A stretch of DNA of 12,152 bases, taken from positions 1 through 12,152 of the forward strand of contig JAQGKM010000071.1 of NCBI GenBank assembly GCA_028290125.1, read 5' to 3'. Of this stretch, positions 7,718 through 12,152 are shown one piece after another. Position numbers and translations under genes: made by a program. Source of the stretch: Hyphomicrobiales bacterium. GTDB lineage: Bacteria; Pseudomonadota; Alphaproteobacteria; Rhizobiales; Beijerinckiaceae. Below the pieces are notes generated by a model that was not told the origin of the DNA, made no database searches, and saw nothing but the letters and a program-made list of their open reading frames with translations. Positions within the stretch are counted from its first letter, which is position 1, and the number at the start of each line of letters is the position of its first letter.

Positions 7718-8152
7718 ATGCAGCTCAATTCCGCACTCAGAGTCGGTTTCCTCGCCATGGCGGCGCTGGTTGGTGGGGCGTCGGTTTCCAATGCTGCGGA
7801 AGGCTCTGTCAGCATCCGCATCCTGAAGGCCGGCTTCGTCGTTGGCGGATCGGCCGGCGAGGGCGTGTTGACGTTCAATGGCCGCCGCTATCCGCTGTCG
7901 ATCGGCGGCCTGAGCTACGGCTTTACCTTCGGCGCCTCGGAGACGCGCTTTCGCGGTCGCGTCACGAACATCCGCCGTGCCTCGGATATCGCGGGCGTCT
8001 ATGCCCAAGGCGGCGCGGGCGCGGCAGTCGGACGTGGCGCGCAGGTCATCGTGCTGACCAACCAGAAGGGCGCCATTCTGGAGCTGACCGGCGCGCAGAG
8101 CGGCCTCATCGTCAGTCTCGACCTGAGCGGGCTGGCGCTGTCGCTGAAGTAA
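7718..8152 (+). CDS. Exported hypothetical protein, glycine/beta-rich
   Basis: I do not recognise a named family with certainty. The 144-residue product has a signal peptide (about residues 1-27, ending SVSNAA). The mature part is rich in glycine and alternating hydrophobic residues: KAGFVVGGSAGEGVLTFNGR (37-56), a YGFTFGASE segment near 67-75, then VTNIRRASDIAGVYAQGGAG (82-101) and a C-terminal LIVSLDLSGLALSLK. The pattern suggests a small secreted beta-structured protein, loosely reminiscent of EipA/DUF1134- or SYLF-like lipid-associated proteins, but this is a resemblance of style only. No cysteine lipobox is present. ATG 7718 is chosen for GAAGGA 9 bases upstream and for placing the signal peptide at the N-terminus. 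It appears monocistronic, ending at the terminator at 8189-8222. Confidence 0.75.
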   Translation: MQLNSALRVGFLAMAALVGGASVSNAAEGSVSIRILKAGFVVGGSAGEGVLTFNGRRYPLSIGGLSYGFTFGASETRFRGRVTNIRRASDIAGVYAQGGAGAAVGRGAQVIVLTNQKGAILELTGAQSGLIVSLDLSGLALSLK

Positions 8153-8188
8153 CGCGCTTCACGTTGCAGGTCGGCGGCGAAAACAGAT

Positions 8189-8222
8189 CGCGGGATGGCA
8201 TTCATGCTGTTCCGCGCTTTTT
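8189..8222 (+). terminator. Intrinsic (Rho-independent) terminator
   Basis: A 12-bp stem (8189-8200 with 8205-8216, three G-T wobbles, five G/C pairs at the base) has a TTCA tetraloop and is followed by C and five T residues at 8218-8222. It lies 36 bases after the stop of the exported hypothetical gene, between it and the convergent minus-strand operon. It almost certainly ends the rightward transcript. Confidence 0.82.
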
Positions 8223-8393
8223 GTATCGACGCGCTTTGTCGGTGGTTCGTGACGCGAGCAGCGATTTAGGTGGCGTCCGCTAAGCCGCAAACACTTTCGA
8301 TCGAGGGTTCGATGCCCGCCGATGAAGCACGATAAACCGCGCTCAAACCGCAGCATCGAACTTGGCTGTGTGTGCGCAGCAGCGTGCTTTGTC
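8223..8393. other. Spacer between convergent genes
   Basis: This short stretch between the rightward terminator and the stop of the leftward Bug gene (TAG at 8394-8396) contains no convincing gene, hairpin or promoter on either strand. No obvious terminator for the leftward operon is visible here. Confidence 0.5.
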
Positions 8394-9425
8394 CTAGTCG
8401 CCAGCCAGCACCTTGCGCAGGCGGAGCACGACCGCTTCCGGCGCAGACTGAATTTCTGCGATCAACTGCGCAATCTCGGGCCCGCTTACAGGATTGATCT
8501 CGAGCCCGATGCGCTTCGCGTCGGCGAGAAAGGCCTTGTCCTGCATTGTGGCGTCGAAGGCCTGCTGAAGGGCTTGCACCCGATCGGGCGGTACGTCCGG
8601 CGGCAATGCGATCGGGCGGGCCATCTGAAATTTTTTCGCGAAAAACCGAAACATGCTGCTGACAGATTCGTCCTGCGAGAGTTCGATCGCGGTTGGCACA
8701 TCGGGGATTTCGGCCGCGCGGGTTGCGCCGAACTGGACGAGGATCCTGACGCGGCGGTCACGGACCCAATCGGGTTTCGTGACCAGGAGATTGGTCAGGC
8801 CGGTGCTGTTGCCCTGCACCTCGCCGCGATCGACGGCGATGAAAATATCATTCTGGCCGTTGTAGCCGGTCACGATCTCGCTCTTTGCGCCGAGCAACTG
8901 GTTCAGCATGAAGGGAAGCGAAAAATTGTCGGCCGAGCGGCCTGTTGCCCCCAACACGACCTTGCGCGTTTTCAGGTCCTCGAAGCTGCCGGCCGCCGAC
9001 GCGAGGGTGAACAGGATTTGCGGCTCCTGAACCGGCGAACCGACCCAACCGAACTTGCCGATGTCGAACGAGACGTTTCCGCCTTCTTTCGATAGGAGCT
9101 TGAGCCTCGGCTCCAACGGCACGTTGTTGTTCGGCATACCCATTGCTGTGCCGTCGCGCGAGGCGCGGGCGTAGAGGTAATTCGTCATGATCAGACTGGT
9201 CGCGCCCGGCATGTTCTCGACGACGATCGAAGCATTGCCCGGAATGTGTCGTGGCATGTGCGTCGCGAGCAGGCGGCCGGGAATATCGTATCCCCCACCG
9301 GCGGCCGCGCCGATGATCAGTCGGATCGACTTGCCGCGATAGAAATCGGCCACGGCGTCCGCCCGGGCCGGGGAAGTTGCGAGCAGGGCTAGAGTCAGCC
9401 CAGCAAAGCAAGAGCGGCCAATCAT
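8394..9425 (-). CDS. Bug-type tripartite tricarboxylate transporter substrate-binding protein (second, divergent)
   Basis: This 343-residue secreted protein has a signal peptide MIGRSCFAGLTLALLATSPA ending at ARADA. It has Bug/TctC features: FYRGKSIRLIIGAAAGGGYD, then IPGRLLATHMPRHIPGN and IVVENMPGATS. The glycine-rich loop differs from the plus-strand paralogue (VPFAAGGGND there), and the protein is somewhat longer, so the two belong to different subgroups and probably bind different ligands. An in-frame reading frame extends upstream to 9623 but overlaps the previous gene. ATG 9425 is the real start because GGGAGG lies 7 bases upstream, the signal peptide begins there, and the ATGA overlap (9422-9425) couples it to the racemase-family gene. 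No TctA or TctB partner is nearby. Confidence 0.92.
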   Translation of the reverse strand: MIGRSCFAGLTLALLATSPARADAVADFYRGKSIRLIIGAAAGGGYDIPGRLLATHMPRHIPGNASIVVENMPGATSLIMTNYLYARASRDGTAMGMPNNNVPLEPRLKLLSKEGGNVSFDIGKFGWVGSPVQEPQILFTLASAAGSFEDLKTRKVVLGATGRSADNFSLPFMLNQLLGAKSEIVTGYNGQNDIFIAVDRGEVQGNSTGLTNLLVTKPDWVRDRRVRILVQFGATRAAEIPDVPTAIELSQDESVSSMFRFFAKKFQMARPIALPPDVPPDRVQALQQAFDATMQDKAFLADAKRIGLEINPVSGPEIAQLIAEIQSAPEAVVLRLRKVLAGD

Positions 9426-10159
9426 CGCGAGGCCTCCCGAGACGATAGCGAGGCGAGCAACCGGCCATGACCCGCGATAGCGTCGCTGATCCCAAGCTTT
9501 CGAAACGCCTGAAAGAAATTGGCGTGCGTATAGGCCACCGCCGTCACGCCGGTCTCGCGCTCGATCGCATCCACCGCCTGCGCGGCCTGCCACTGCGGGC
9601 AGGGAAGATAGACTGCATCGCATCGTCCCGCCGCCGCCAGCACCTGCTTGGTGAAGCCTAGAATCTCATCAGGCGATTGCTTCTGGATGTCTTTGAAGGG
9701 CATGTTGGTGCCCTCAGCGCGCACGACCTCGAATCCGAACGATTCAAGATAGTTTTTCATCGCTTCATTATGGCCCGGCGGATAGCATGACGCGATGGCG
9801 ATGCGTTGCGCGCCCATGTGGCGCAAGCCTTCCATTCCCGCGCGGACGCCCGTTGTTGCAGGAACACCGGACGCCGACTCGATCTCGCTGACAATGGTCT
9901 GCTCGTAGCCCTTGCCGCGCGCCACCACGAGAGGGCCGCCGCCATGTATGATGAAATCGACATTGCGTGAGCCAAGGTATCCGGCGGCGCCCTTGACCTG
10001 CGCGAGCCCCTTTTCAAATTCTTCAGAGCGCCAGTCGTCAATTGCGCATGTCATGCCGACAAGACCGACACCGTCGGGCGCGAAGCGATAAAATTCATAA
10101 GGCAGAACTTCCATGACGGTTGGCGAGATATAACCAATCCGTGCGCGCCATCCGAACAT
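9422..10159 (-). CDS. Asp/Glu racemase superfamily enzyme, arylmalonate decarboxylase/maleate isomerase-like
   Basis: This 245-residue enzyme belongs to the Asp/Glu racemase superfamily, close to maleate cis-trans isomerase and arylmalonate decarboxylase (AMDase). The N-terminal strand RIGYISPTVMEV corresponds to the family's G-x-I-x-P opening. In place of the first catalytic cysteine is a glycine run (HGGG, Gly73-75). Cys187 in YLPCPQWQAAQAVDAIE matches the second cysteine. Tyr126 (SCYPPGH) sits where AMDase has an active-site tyrosine. From recalled AMDase numbering (Gly74, Tyr126, Cys188), this looks like a single-cysteine, AMDase-like decarboxylase rather than a two-cysteine racemase or isomerase. 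A different Cys125 near the tyrosine is also present. GGGAGA lies upstream of ATG 10159. It overlaps the downstream Bug gene by ATGA, suggesting that the imported acid is its substrate. Confidence 0.85.
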   Translation of the reverse strand: MFGWRARIGYISPTVMEVLPYEFYRFAPDGVGLVGMTCAIDDWRSEEFEKGLAQVKGAAGYLGSRNVDFIIHGGGPLVVARGKGYEQTIVSEIESASGVPATTGVRAGMEGLRHMGAQRIAIASCYPPGHNEAMKNYLESFGFEVVRAEGTNMPFKDIQKQSPDEILGFTKQVLAAAGRCDAVYLPCPQWQAAQAVDAIERETGVTAVAYTHANFFQAFRKLGISDAIAGHGRLLASLSSREASR

Positions 10160-10177
10160 GCAGTTCTCCCTTTTTAT

Positions 10178-10203
10178 CGCGCTGCTGTGGCTTGATCAGC
10201 GCG
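10178..10203. repeat. Inverted repeat upstream of the racemase/Bug operon (candidate operator)
   Basis: CGCGCTG (10178-10184) and CAGCGCG (10197-10203) are perfect 7-bp arms with a 12-base spacer. They lie 18 bases upstream of ATG 10159 and just before its ribosome-binding site. On the transcribed strand no T-run follows, so it is not a normal terminator. An operator or 5'-leader hairpin is more likely. No regulator gene is adjacent. Confidence 0.35.
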
Positions 10204-10469
10204 CGGCCCGCCTTGGCGAATGCAGCGCCGCGTGACCTGACAGACGTTAATGGAGCGGCTGCCCTAACCCTTGATGACAAGCGCCGCCGACAAGGTCTTT
10301 CTGCGCTGCGGCATGCCGCCCTCCCGATTTTTTCTTTGTCGGAAGCGTAAGCTCGCGCTGCCGTCTGTCAACTGCGTCCGCCGGAATGCGGCGCGCGCAA
10401 CGAAAATCTAGACGCAACTGCGGCGGGTGCGCGGAGTTGATGGCACACCTCACTCAAAGGAGGCACCCC
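10204..10469. other. Intergenic region between divergent genes, with nested inverted repeats
   Basis: No convincing gene is seen on either strand here. It should contain the promoters of the leftward racemase operon and the rightward glycine-zipper gene, but no clear -35/-10 pair stands out. It does hold an outer inverted repeat, CCGACAAGG (10287-10295) with CTTTGTCGG (10334-10342, one G-T wobble). This encloses the perfect palindrome GCGGCATGCCGC (10308-10319) and a run of six T residues (10328-10333). The role is unknown. Confidence 0.45.
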
Positions 10470-10703
10470 ATGCGCAAGGTCTTGTTTGCTTTGGTCTCGC
10501 TCGCAGCGCTTGCTGCCGTTCCGGGCGAGGCGCTTGCGCTCAAGCGTTCGACGGCCGTGGGTGCGGGAGCGGGCGCGGTAACGGGCGCGGTTGTCGGTGG
10601 CCCGGTTGGCGCCGTGGTAGGTGGTGCTGCCGGGGGCTATGTCGGTTCGCGCTACTACGGCCGTCGGCAGGTGCGGCACCACTCGCGCCGTCAACGCCGC
10701 TAA
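10470..10703 (+). CDS. Small exported glycine-zipper protein
   Basis: This 77-residue protein has a signal peptide (MRKVLFALVSLAALAAVPGE, cleavage near ALALK at about 24). It is followed by a glycine-zipper segment, residues about 29-60, with repeated G-A-G-A and GGPVGAVVGGAAGGYVGS spacing, and a basic histidine/arginine-rich tail (YYGRRQVRHHSRRQRR). Glycine-zipper peptides pack as helical hairpins in or at the outer membrane. The basic tail may contact polysaccharide or nucleic acid, which is inference. The start is firm: AAAGGAGG at 10456-10463 is 6 bases before ATG 10470. Similar short proteins are common and usually uncharacterised in Hyphomicrobiales. It is convergent with the small minus-strand gene at 10768-10944. 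Confidence 0.8.
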   Translation: MRKVLFALVSLAALAAVPGEALALKRSTAVGAGAGAVTGAVVGGPVGAVVGGAAGGYVGSRYYGRRQVRHHSRRQRR

Positions 10704-10713
10704 GCGAAAGCAG

Positions 10714-10732
10714 CAGCGCTCATGAGGCGCTG
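10714..10732. terminator. Weak terminator-like hairpin between convergent small genes
   Basis: CAGCGC (10714-10719) and GCGCTG (10727-10732) form a 6-bp stem with a 7-base loop, 10 bases after the glycine-zipper stop. There is no T-run on either strand, so termination by itself is doubtful. A perfect 14-bp palindrome, CTGCGCTAGCGCAG (10763-10776), lies nearby and contains the stop codon of the convergent gene. Confidence 0.3.
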
Positions 10733-10767
10733 TGGCGCCGTCGAATGCTGCGCGGGCGGCGCCTGCG

Positions 10768-10944
10768 CTAGCGCAGTTTGGCGATCTTGATGGAATCCAG
10801 CTTCGCGCGGTCCTTGATGGATTCGTCACTGCGCGTCATGGCCTTCGAGATTGCTTTCAGCGCCATGCCTTTTTTGGCGAGCAGTTTGAGCTTCTCAATC
10901 TCTTCAAATGTCCAAGGCTGACGGTGCCGTTCAAATCGCTCCAC
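10768..10944 (-). CDS. Small Myb/SANT-like helix-turn-helix protein (58 aa)
   Basis: This 58-residue product reads MERFERHRQPWTFEEIEKLK, then LLAKKGMALKAISKAMTRSD, then a lysine-rich tail ending IAKLR. The W-T-x-E-E-x-x-x-L-x-x-L-x-x-x-G-x-x-x-x-x-I-x-x-x-x-x-R-x-x-x-S-I pattern is that of short single-repeat Myb/SANT-like proteins found in many rhizobial genomes, where the W-led helix and the second helix-turn-helix bind DNA. The start is GTG at 10944; an in-frame TAA lies immediately upstream, so no longer form exists. GAGAG about 6 bases upstream is a weak ribosome-binding site. Codon use is lysine-rich and less GC-biased than its neighbours. The stop lies inside a perfect palindrome (10763-10776). 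Function is unknown; a DNA-binding role is inference. Confidence 0.65.
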   Translation of the reverse strand: MERFERHRQPWTFEEIEKLKLLAKKGMALKAISKAMTRSDESIKDRAKLDSIKIAKLR

Positions 10945-11064
10945 TTAAACTCTCGCTTCTTTGACTCGTGTATTCTTCATACGGACAGGCTCGCGCCTCG
11001 TCCGGCGTGTTGCGAGGAGCTCAATAGCAACTTCGGTTGCGGCTTCCGCTCATGCTTGTGGTCA

Positions 11065-11090
11065 CACTCGGGCGTGTTGTCACGCCCGAG
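11065..11090 (-). terminator. Strong hairpin downstream of the YidB-like gene
   Basis: ACTCGGGCGTG (11065-11075) and CACGCCCGAGT (11080-11090) form a perfect 11-bp GC-rich stem with a 4-base loop. It begins 18 bases after the stop of the minus-strand YidB-like gene. No T-run follows on the minus strand; on the plus strand only TTT follows. It may act as a terminator for the leftward transcript or protect its 3' end. Confidence 0.55.
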
Positions 11091-11108
11091 TTTCCGCGGC
11101 TCGCGAGA

Positions 11109-11513
11109 TCACGAGGGCAACCGACCGTCCGGCGTCGAGTCGTCGACCGCCCGTGGCAGGTCTTTCGACAAGCGCGCAACAATCTCCTCGCGCGAAAGAC
11201 CGGTTTGCTTTTGCAAAGCGTCCATCACGTCGGGGCCGATCGCGGTTTCCAGGTGCGGCGGAGGGAGCTCCTTGTTGGGTCCGGAGCTGACCCATGAGTC
11301 CGCTGCCTCACCGTGGCCATTCTGGCGAAAGCGCTCCAGCAACTCACCAAGCCCGCCACCCAGCAGGCCGCCCATCGTGCCGGACGCGGCTCCGCCCTCT
11401 GTCGCGCCGCCCGTCTGGCCTCGCAGCAATTCTGCGAGCTTGTCTCGATTTTGATATCCGGCGACAGCAAGCAGGCCCAAGAGGGCCGTCATTGAAGGAA
11501 ATCCGCGGCTCAT
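11109..11513 (-). CDS. YidB/DUF937-family protein
   Basis: This 134-residue protein has the typical YidB (DUF937) layout. An N-terminal hydrophobic segment, MTALLGLLAVAGYQNRDKLA, is followed by a flexible glycine-rich stretch (LLRGQTGGATEGGAASG and MGGLLGGGLGELLERF). The conserved domain then contains GHGEAADSWVSSGPNKEL (about 66-83), AIGPDVMDALQKQTGLSREE (about 91-110) and LPRAVDDSTPDGRLP at the C-terminus. These are the family's SWxxxGPN, GxDxxxxLxxQTG and LPxxVDxxTPDGxLP motifs. The fold resembles a small homeodomain-like helical bundle. The cellular role is unknown, despite wide distribution. GGAG lies 8 bases before ATG 11513. The gene is alone on its strand and ends near the 11065-11090 hairpin. 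Confidence 0.9.
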   Translation of the reverse strand: MSRGFPSMTALLGLLAVAGYQNRDKLAELLRGQTGGATEGGAASGTMGGLLGGGLGELLERFRQNGHGEAADSWVSSGPNKELPPPHLETAIGPDVMDALQKQTGLSREEIVARLSKDLPRAVDDSTPDGRLPS

Positions 11514-11650
11514 GATGGTGCTCCTTGTTGGCGGATATTAACCCGTTAACAAATGCGGGGTTCCGCCATGAGCAGCCGAGCTTGCGGGGCGCGTATCGAG
11601 CTTCCGACAACATCGGAAACGCGCGTCTGGAATTTCGATGGGCTTGATAG

Positions 11651-11693
11651 TGGTGCCGCAAGAGGGATTCGAACCCCCTCATTACGAAGCGAC
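11651..11693 (-). pseudogene. tRNA-Thr(CGT)-like 3' fragment, possible attachment-site remnant
   Basis: Read on the minus strand, this ends TCTTGCGGCACCA: a 3' acceptor strand TTGCGGC, discriminator A and an encoded CCA. Before it is an intact T arm (GGGGG, loop TTCGAAT, CCCTC). A TTCGTAA sequence matching a Thr (CGT) anticodon loop lies 4 bases before the T stem. A normal tRNA has about 10 bases there, so roughly 6 bases are missing. No matching 5' acceptor strand (GCCGCAA) or D arm follows in the next 80 bases. It therefore cannot be a functional tRNA. Such 3' pieces are classic remnants of integration into a tRNA gene; if so, the element would lie on the higher-coordinate side. Confidence 0.6.
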
Positions 11694-11773
11694 CATTCAA
11701 ATTGTGAAGCCAGTGCTTCGGAGCGATTGCTCGTTCGTGCTGTTGCGCGCTTTTTCATTCTCCAGGATATTTC

Positions 11774-11817
11774 GTGGTTCCGCGAGCAACGCACGGCGAT
11801 GTATCAGGTGGAACCAC
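11774..11817. repeat. Inverted repeat, 8-bp arms
   Basis: GTGGTTCC (11774-11781) and GGAACCAC (11810-11817) are perfect arms separated by 28 bases. There is no coding context. It could be an operator, part of a structured RNA, or chance. Confidence 0.35.
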
Positions 11818-11884
11818 TATGCGACCAAAAAGACTGTGGCAACTGCAACCCAGTTGTAACCGGGCGCGCCATTATCAGCGATGG

Positions 11885-11914
11885 TCCACTCGGCCGTTTG
11901 CGCGGCCGAGTGGG
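11885..11914. repeat. Inverted repeat hairpin, 11 bp perfect plus one wobble
   Basis: CCACTCGGCCG (11886-11896) and CGGCCGAGTGG (11903-11913) pair perfectly around a 6-base loop, with a possible T-G pair extending the base. No T-run follows on either strand. It resembles a terminator stem without a U-tract or a mobile-element hairpin. Confidence 0.5.
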
Positions 11915-12002
11915 TTGTACCGCTATCTATAAAGTTACACGTCAACTGGACCGCGCTTAGGTGGTCGTCAGAGTTGCCCCCAGTCGTATTCAAGAACTGC
12001 GT

Positions 12003-12032
12003 GCAGGGCGCCCGGCCGCGCCCTGCCTCTTT
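12003..12032. terminator. Terminator-like hairpin after the right-edge gene
   Basis: GCAGGGCGC (12003-12011) and GCGCCCTGC (12018-12026) form a 9-bp GC-rich stem with a 6-base loop. On the plus strand it is followed by CTCTTT. It lies 11 bases after the stop of the minus-strand partial gene, so it may end that transcript even though no T-run follows on the minus strand. Confidence 0.45.
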
Positions 12033-12037
12033 GGGGT

Positions 12038-12152
12038 TCAATCGCCGATATGGTAACGCGCTCGCTCGCGTGCGACCTCGTCGGCAGTGTATGCCGGCGC
12101 GGACTGGTCGAAAGAAGACCACCCGCTCGCCCGATAAGCGTCGCCTCTTGCG
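12038..12152 (-). CDS. C-terminus of an unidentified protein (enters from right edge)
   Basis: The minus strand is open from the window edge (first full codon at 12151) to TGA at 12038-12040, giving 37 residues. The end reads AYTADEVARERARYHIGD, preceded by a W-, S- and F-containing segment. The charged helical end is protein-like and has the codon bias expected here, whereas the competing minus-strand frame (11817-12122) begins with an arginine-rich, shadow-like stretch. No family can be assigned from so little. A terminator-like hairpin follows closely, which supports a real gene end. If the tRNA fragment at 11651 marks an element boundary, this gene would lie inside that element. Confidence 0.45.
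   Translation of the reverse strand, partial: ARGDAYRASGWSSFDQSAPAYTADEVARERARYHIGD

Larger units (their letters stand above)
11694..12037. other. Hairpin-rich non-coding stretch right of the tRNA fragment
   Basis: I find no convincing gene here. It contains several small stem-loops in addition to the longer repeats listed separately: GAAGC/GCTTC (11706-11719), GAGC/GCTC (11721-11732) and CAACTG/CAGTTG (11840-11856). It is less GC-rich than the flanking genes. It could be decayed mobile-element sequence or a structured RNA; nothing in the sequence decides this. Confidence 0.45.

Noticed and set aside
10247..10453. Minus-strand 68-residue frame in the spacer
   Set aside because: There is no ribosome-binding site, it is low-complexity and basic, and it resembles no family; it spans the nested inverted repeats.
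11651..11740. Possible complete tRNA gene on the minus strand
   Set aside because: The 5' acceptor partner GCCGCAA and a D arm are absent. The nearest partial match (CGCGCAA) leaves mismatches and too long a spacing.
11553..11960. Plus-strand frames containing GIRTPSLRSD and QEGFEPPHYE
   Set aside because: These peptides arise from reading the reverse complement of a tRNA T arm, a well-known source of spurious protein predictions.
11706..12026. CRISPR array
   Set aside because: The repeats are inverted and unlike one another; there are no regularly spaced direct repeats and no cas genes.
11817..12122. Minus-strand 101-residue frame at the right end
   Set aside because: It spans two strong hairpins, starts with an arginine-rich shadow-like stretch, and overlaps a more protein-like frame ending at 12038.

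Overview
The window is GC-rich, gene-dense DNA that looks alphaproteobacterial, most likely from a Hyphomicrobiales lineage such as Bradyrhizobium or a related soil genus. The evidence is GC-rich third codon positions, orphan tripartite-tricarboxylate (Bug-type) solute-binding proteins, a CoxL/XDH-type molybdenum hydroxylase operon, a YidB-family protein and a very small Myb/SANT-like protein of a kind common in rhizobia. The taxonomic call is inference from gene content; no rRNA is present.

Left part (1-1453). A leftward pair, an SCP2-like sterol-carrier-domain protein and the first 16 codons of a probable alpha/beta hydrolase, is divergent from a rightward LysR-family regulator. The regulator sits between this pair and the catabolic operon, so it could control either.

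Centre-left (1487-7607). A tightly packed rightward catabolic operon follows: carboxymuconolactone-decarboxylase-family protein, ACMSD-type amidohydrolase, then the [2Fe-2S], FAD and molybdopterin subunits of a xanthine-dehydrogenase-family hydroxylase, then a secreted Bug-type binding protein. Junctions include an ATGA overlap, 2- and 4-base gaps and a TGATG overlap. The arrangement suggests capture of an organic acid, probably aromatic or N-heterocyclic, followed by hydroxylation and decarboxylation or hydrolysis. The substrate cannot be read from sequence.

Centre (7718-8222). A small exported protein of unknown function ends at a clear intrinsic terminator.

Centre-right (8394-10159, minus strand). 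A two-gene operon with an ATGA overlap encodes an Asp/Glu-racemase-superfamily enzyme (arylmalonate decarboxylase/maleate isomerase type, with only the second active-site cysteine) and a second Bug-type binding protein. It is a second small organic-acid module. No TctA or TctB membrane genes are visible for either binding protein.

Right part (10160-12152). This part holds short housekeeping-type or hypothetical genes: a glycine-zipper exported peptide, a 58-residue GTG-started Myb/SANT-like protein and a YidB-family protein followed by a perfect 11-bp hairpin. Beyond 11514 lie a 3' tRNA-Thr(CGT)-like fragment, a hairpin-rich non-coding stretch, and the C-terminus of a gene that enters from the right edge. 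The tRNA fragment may mark the distal end of an integrated element lying to the right.
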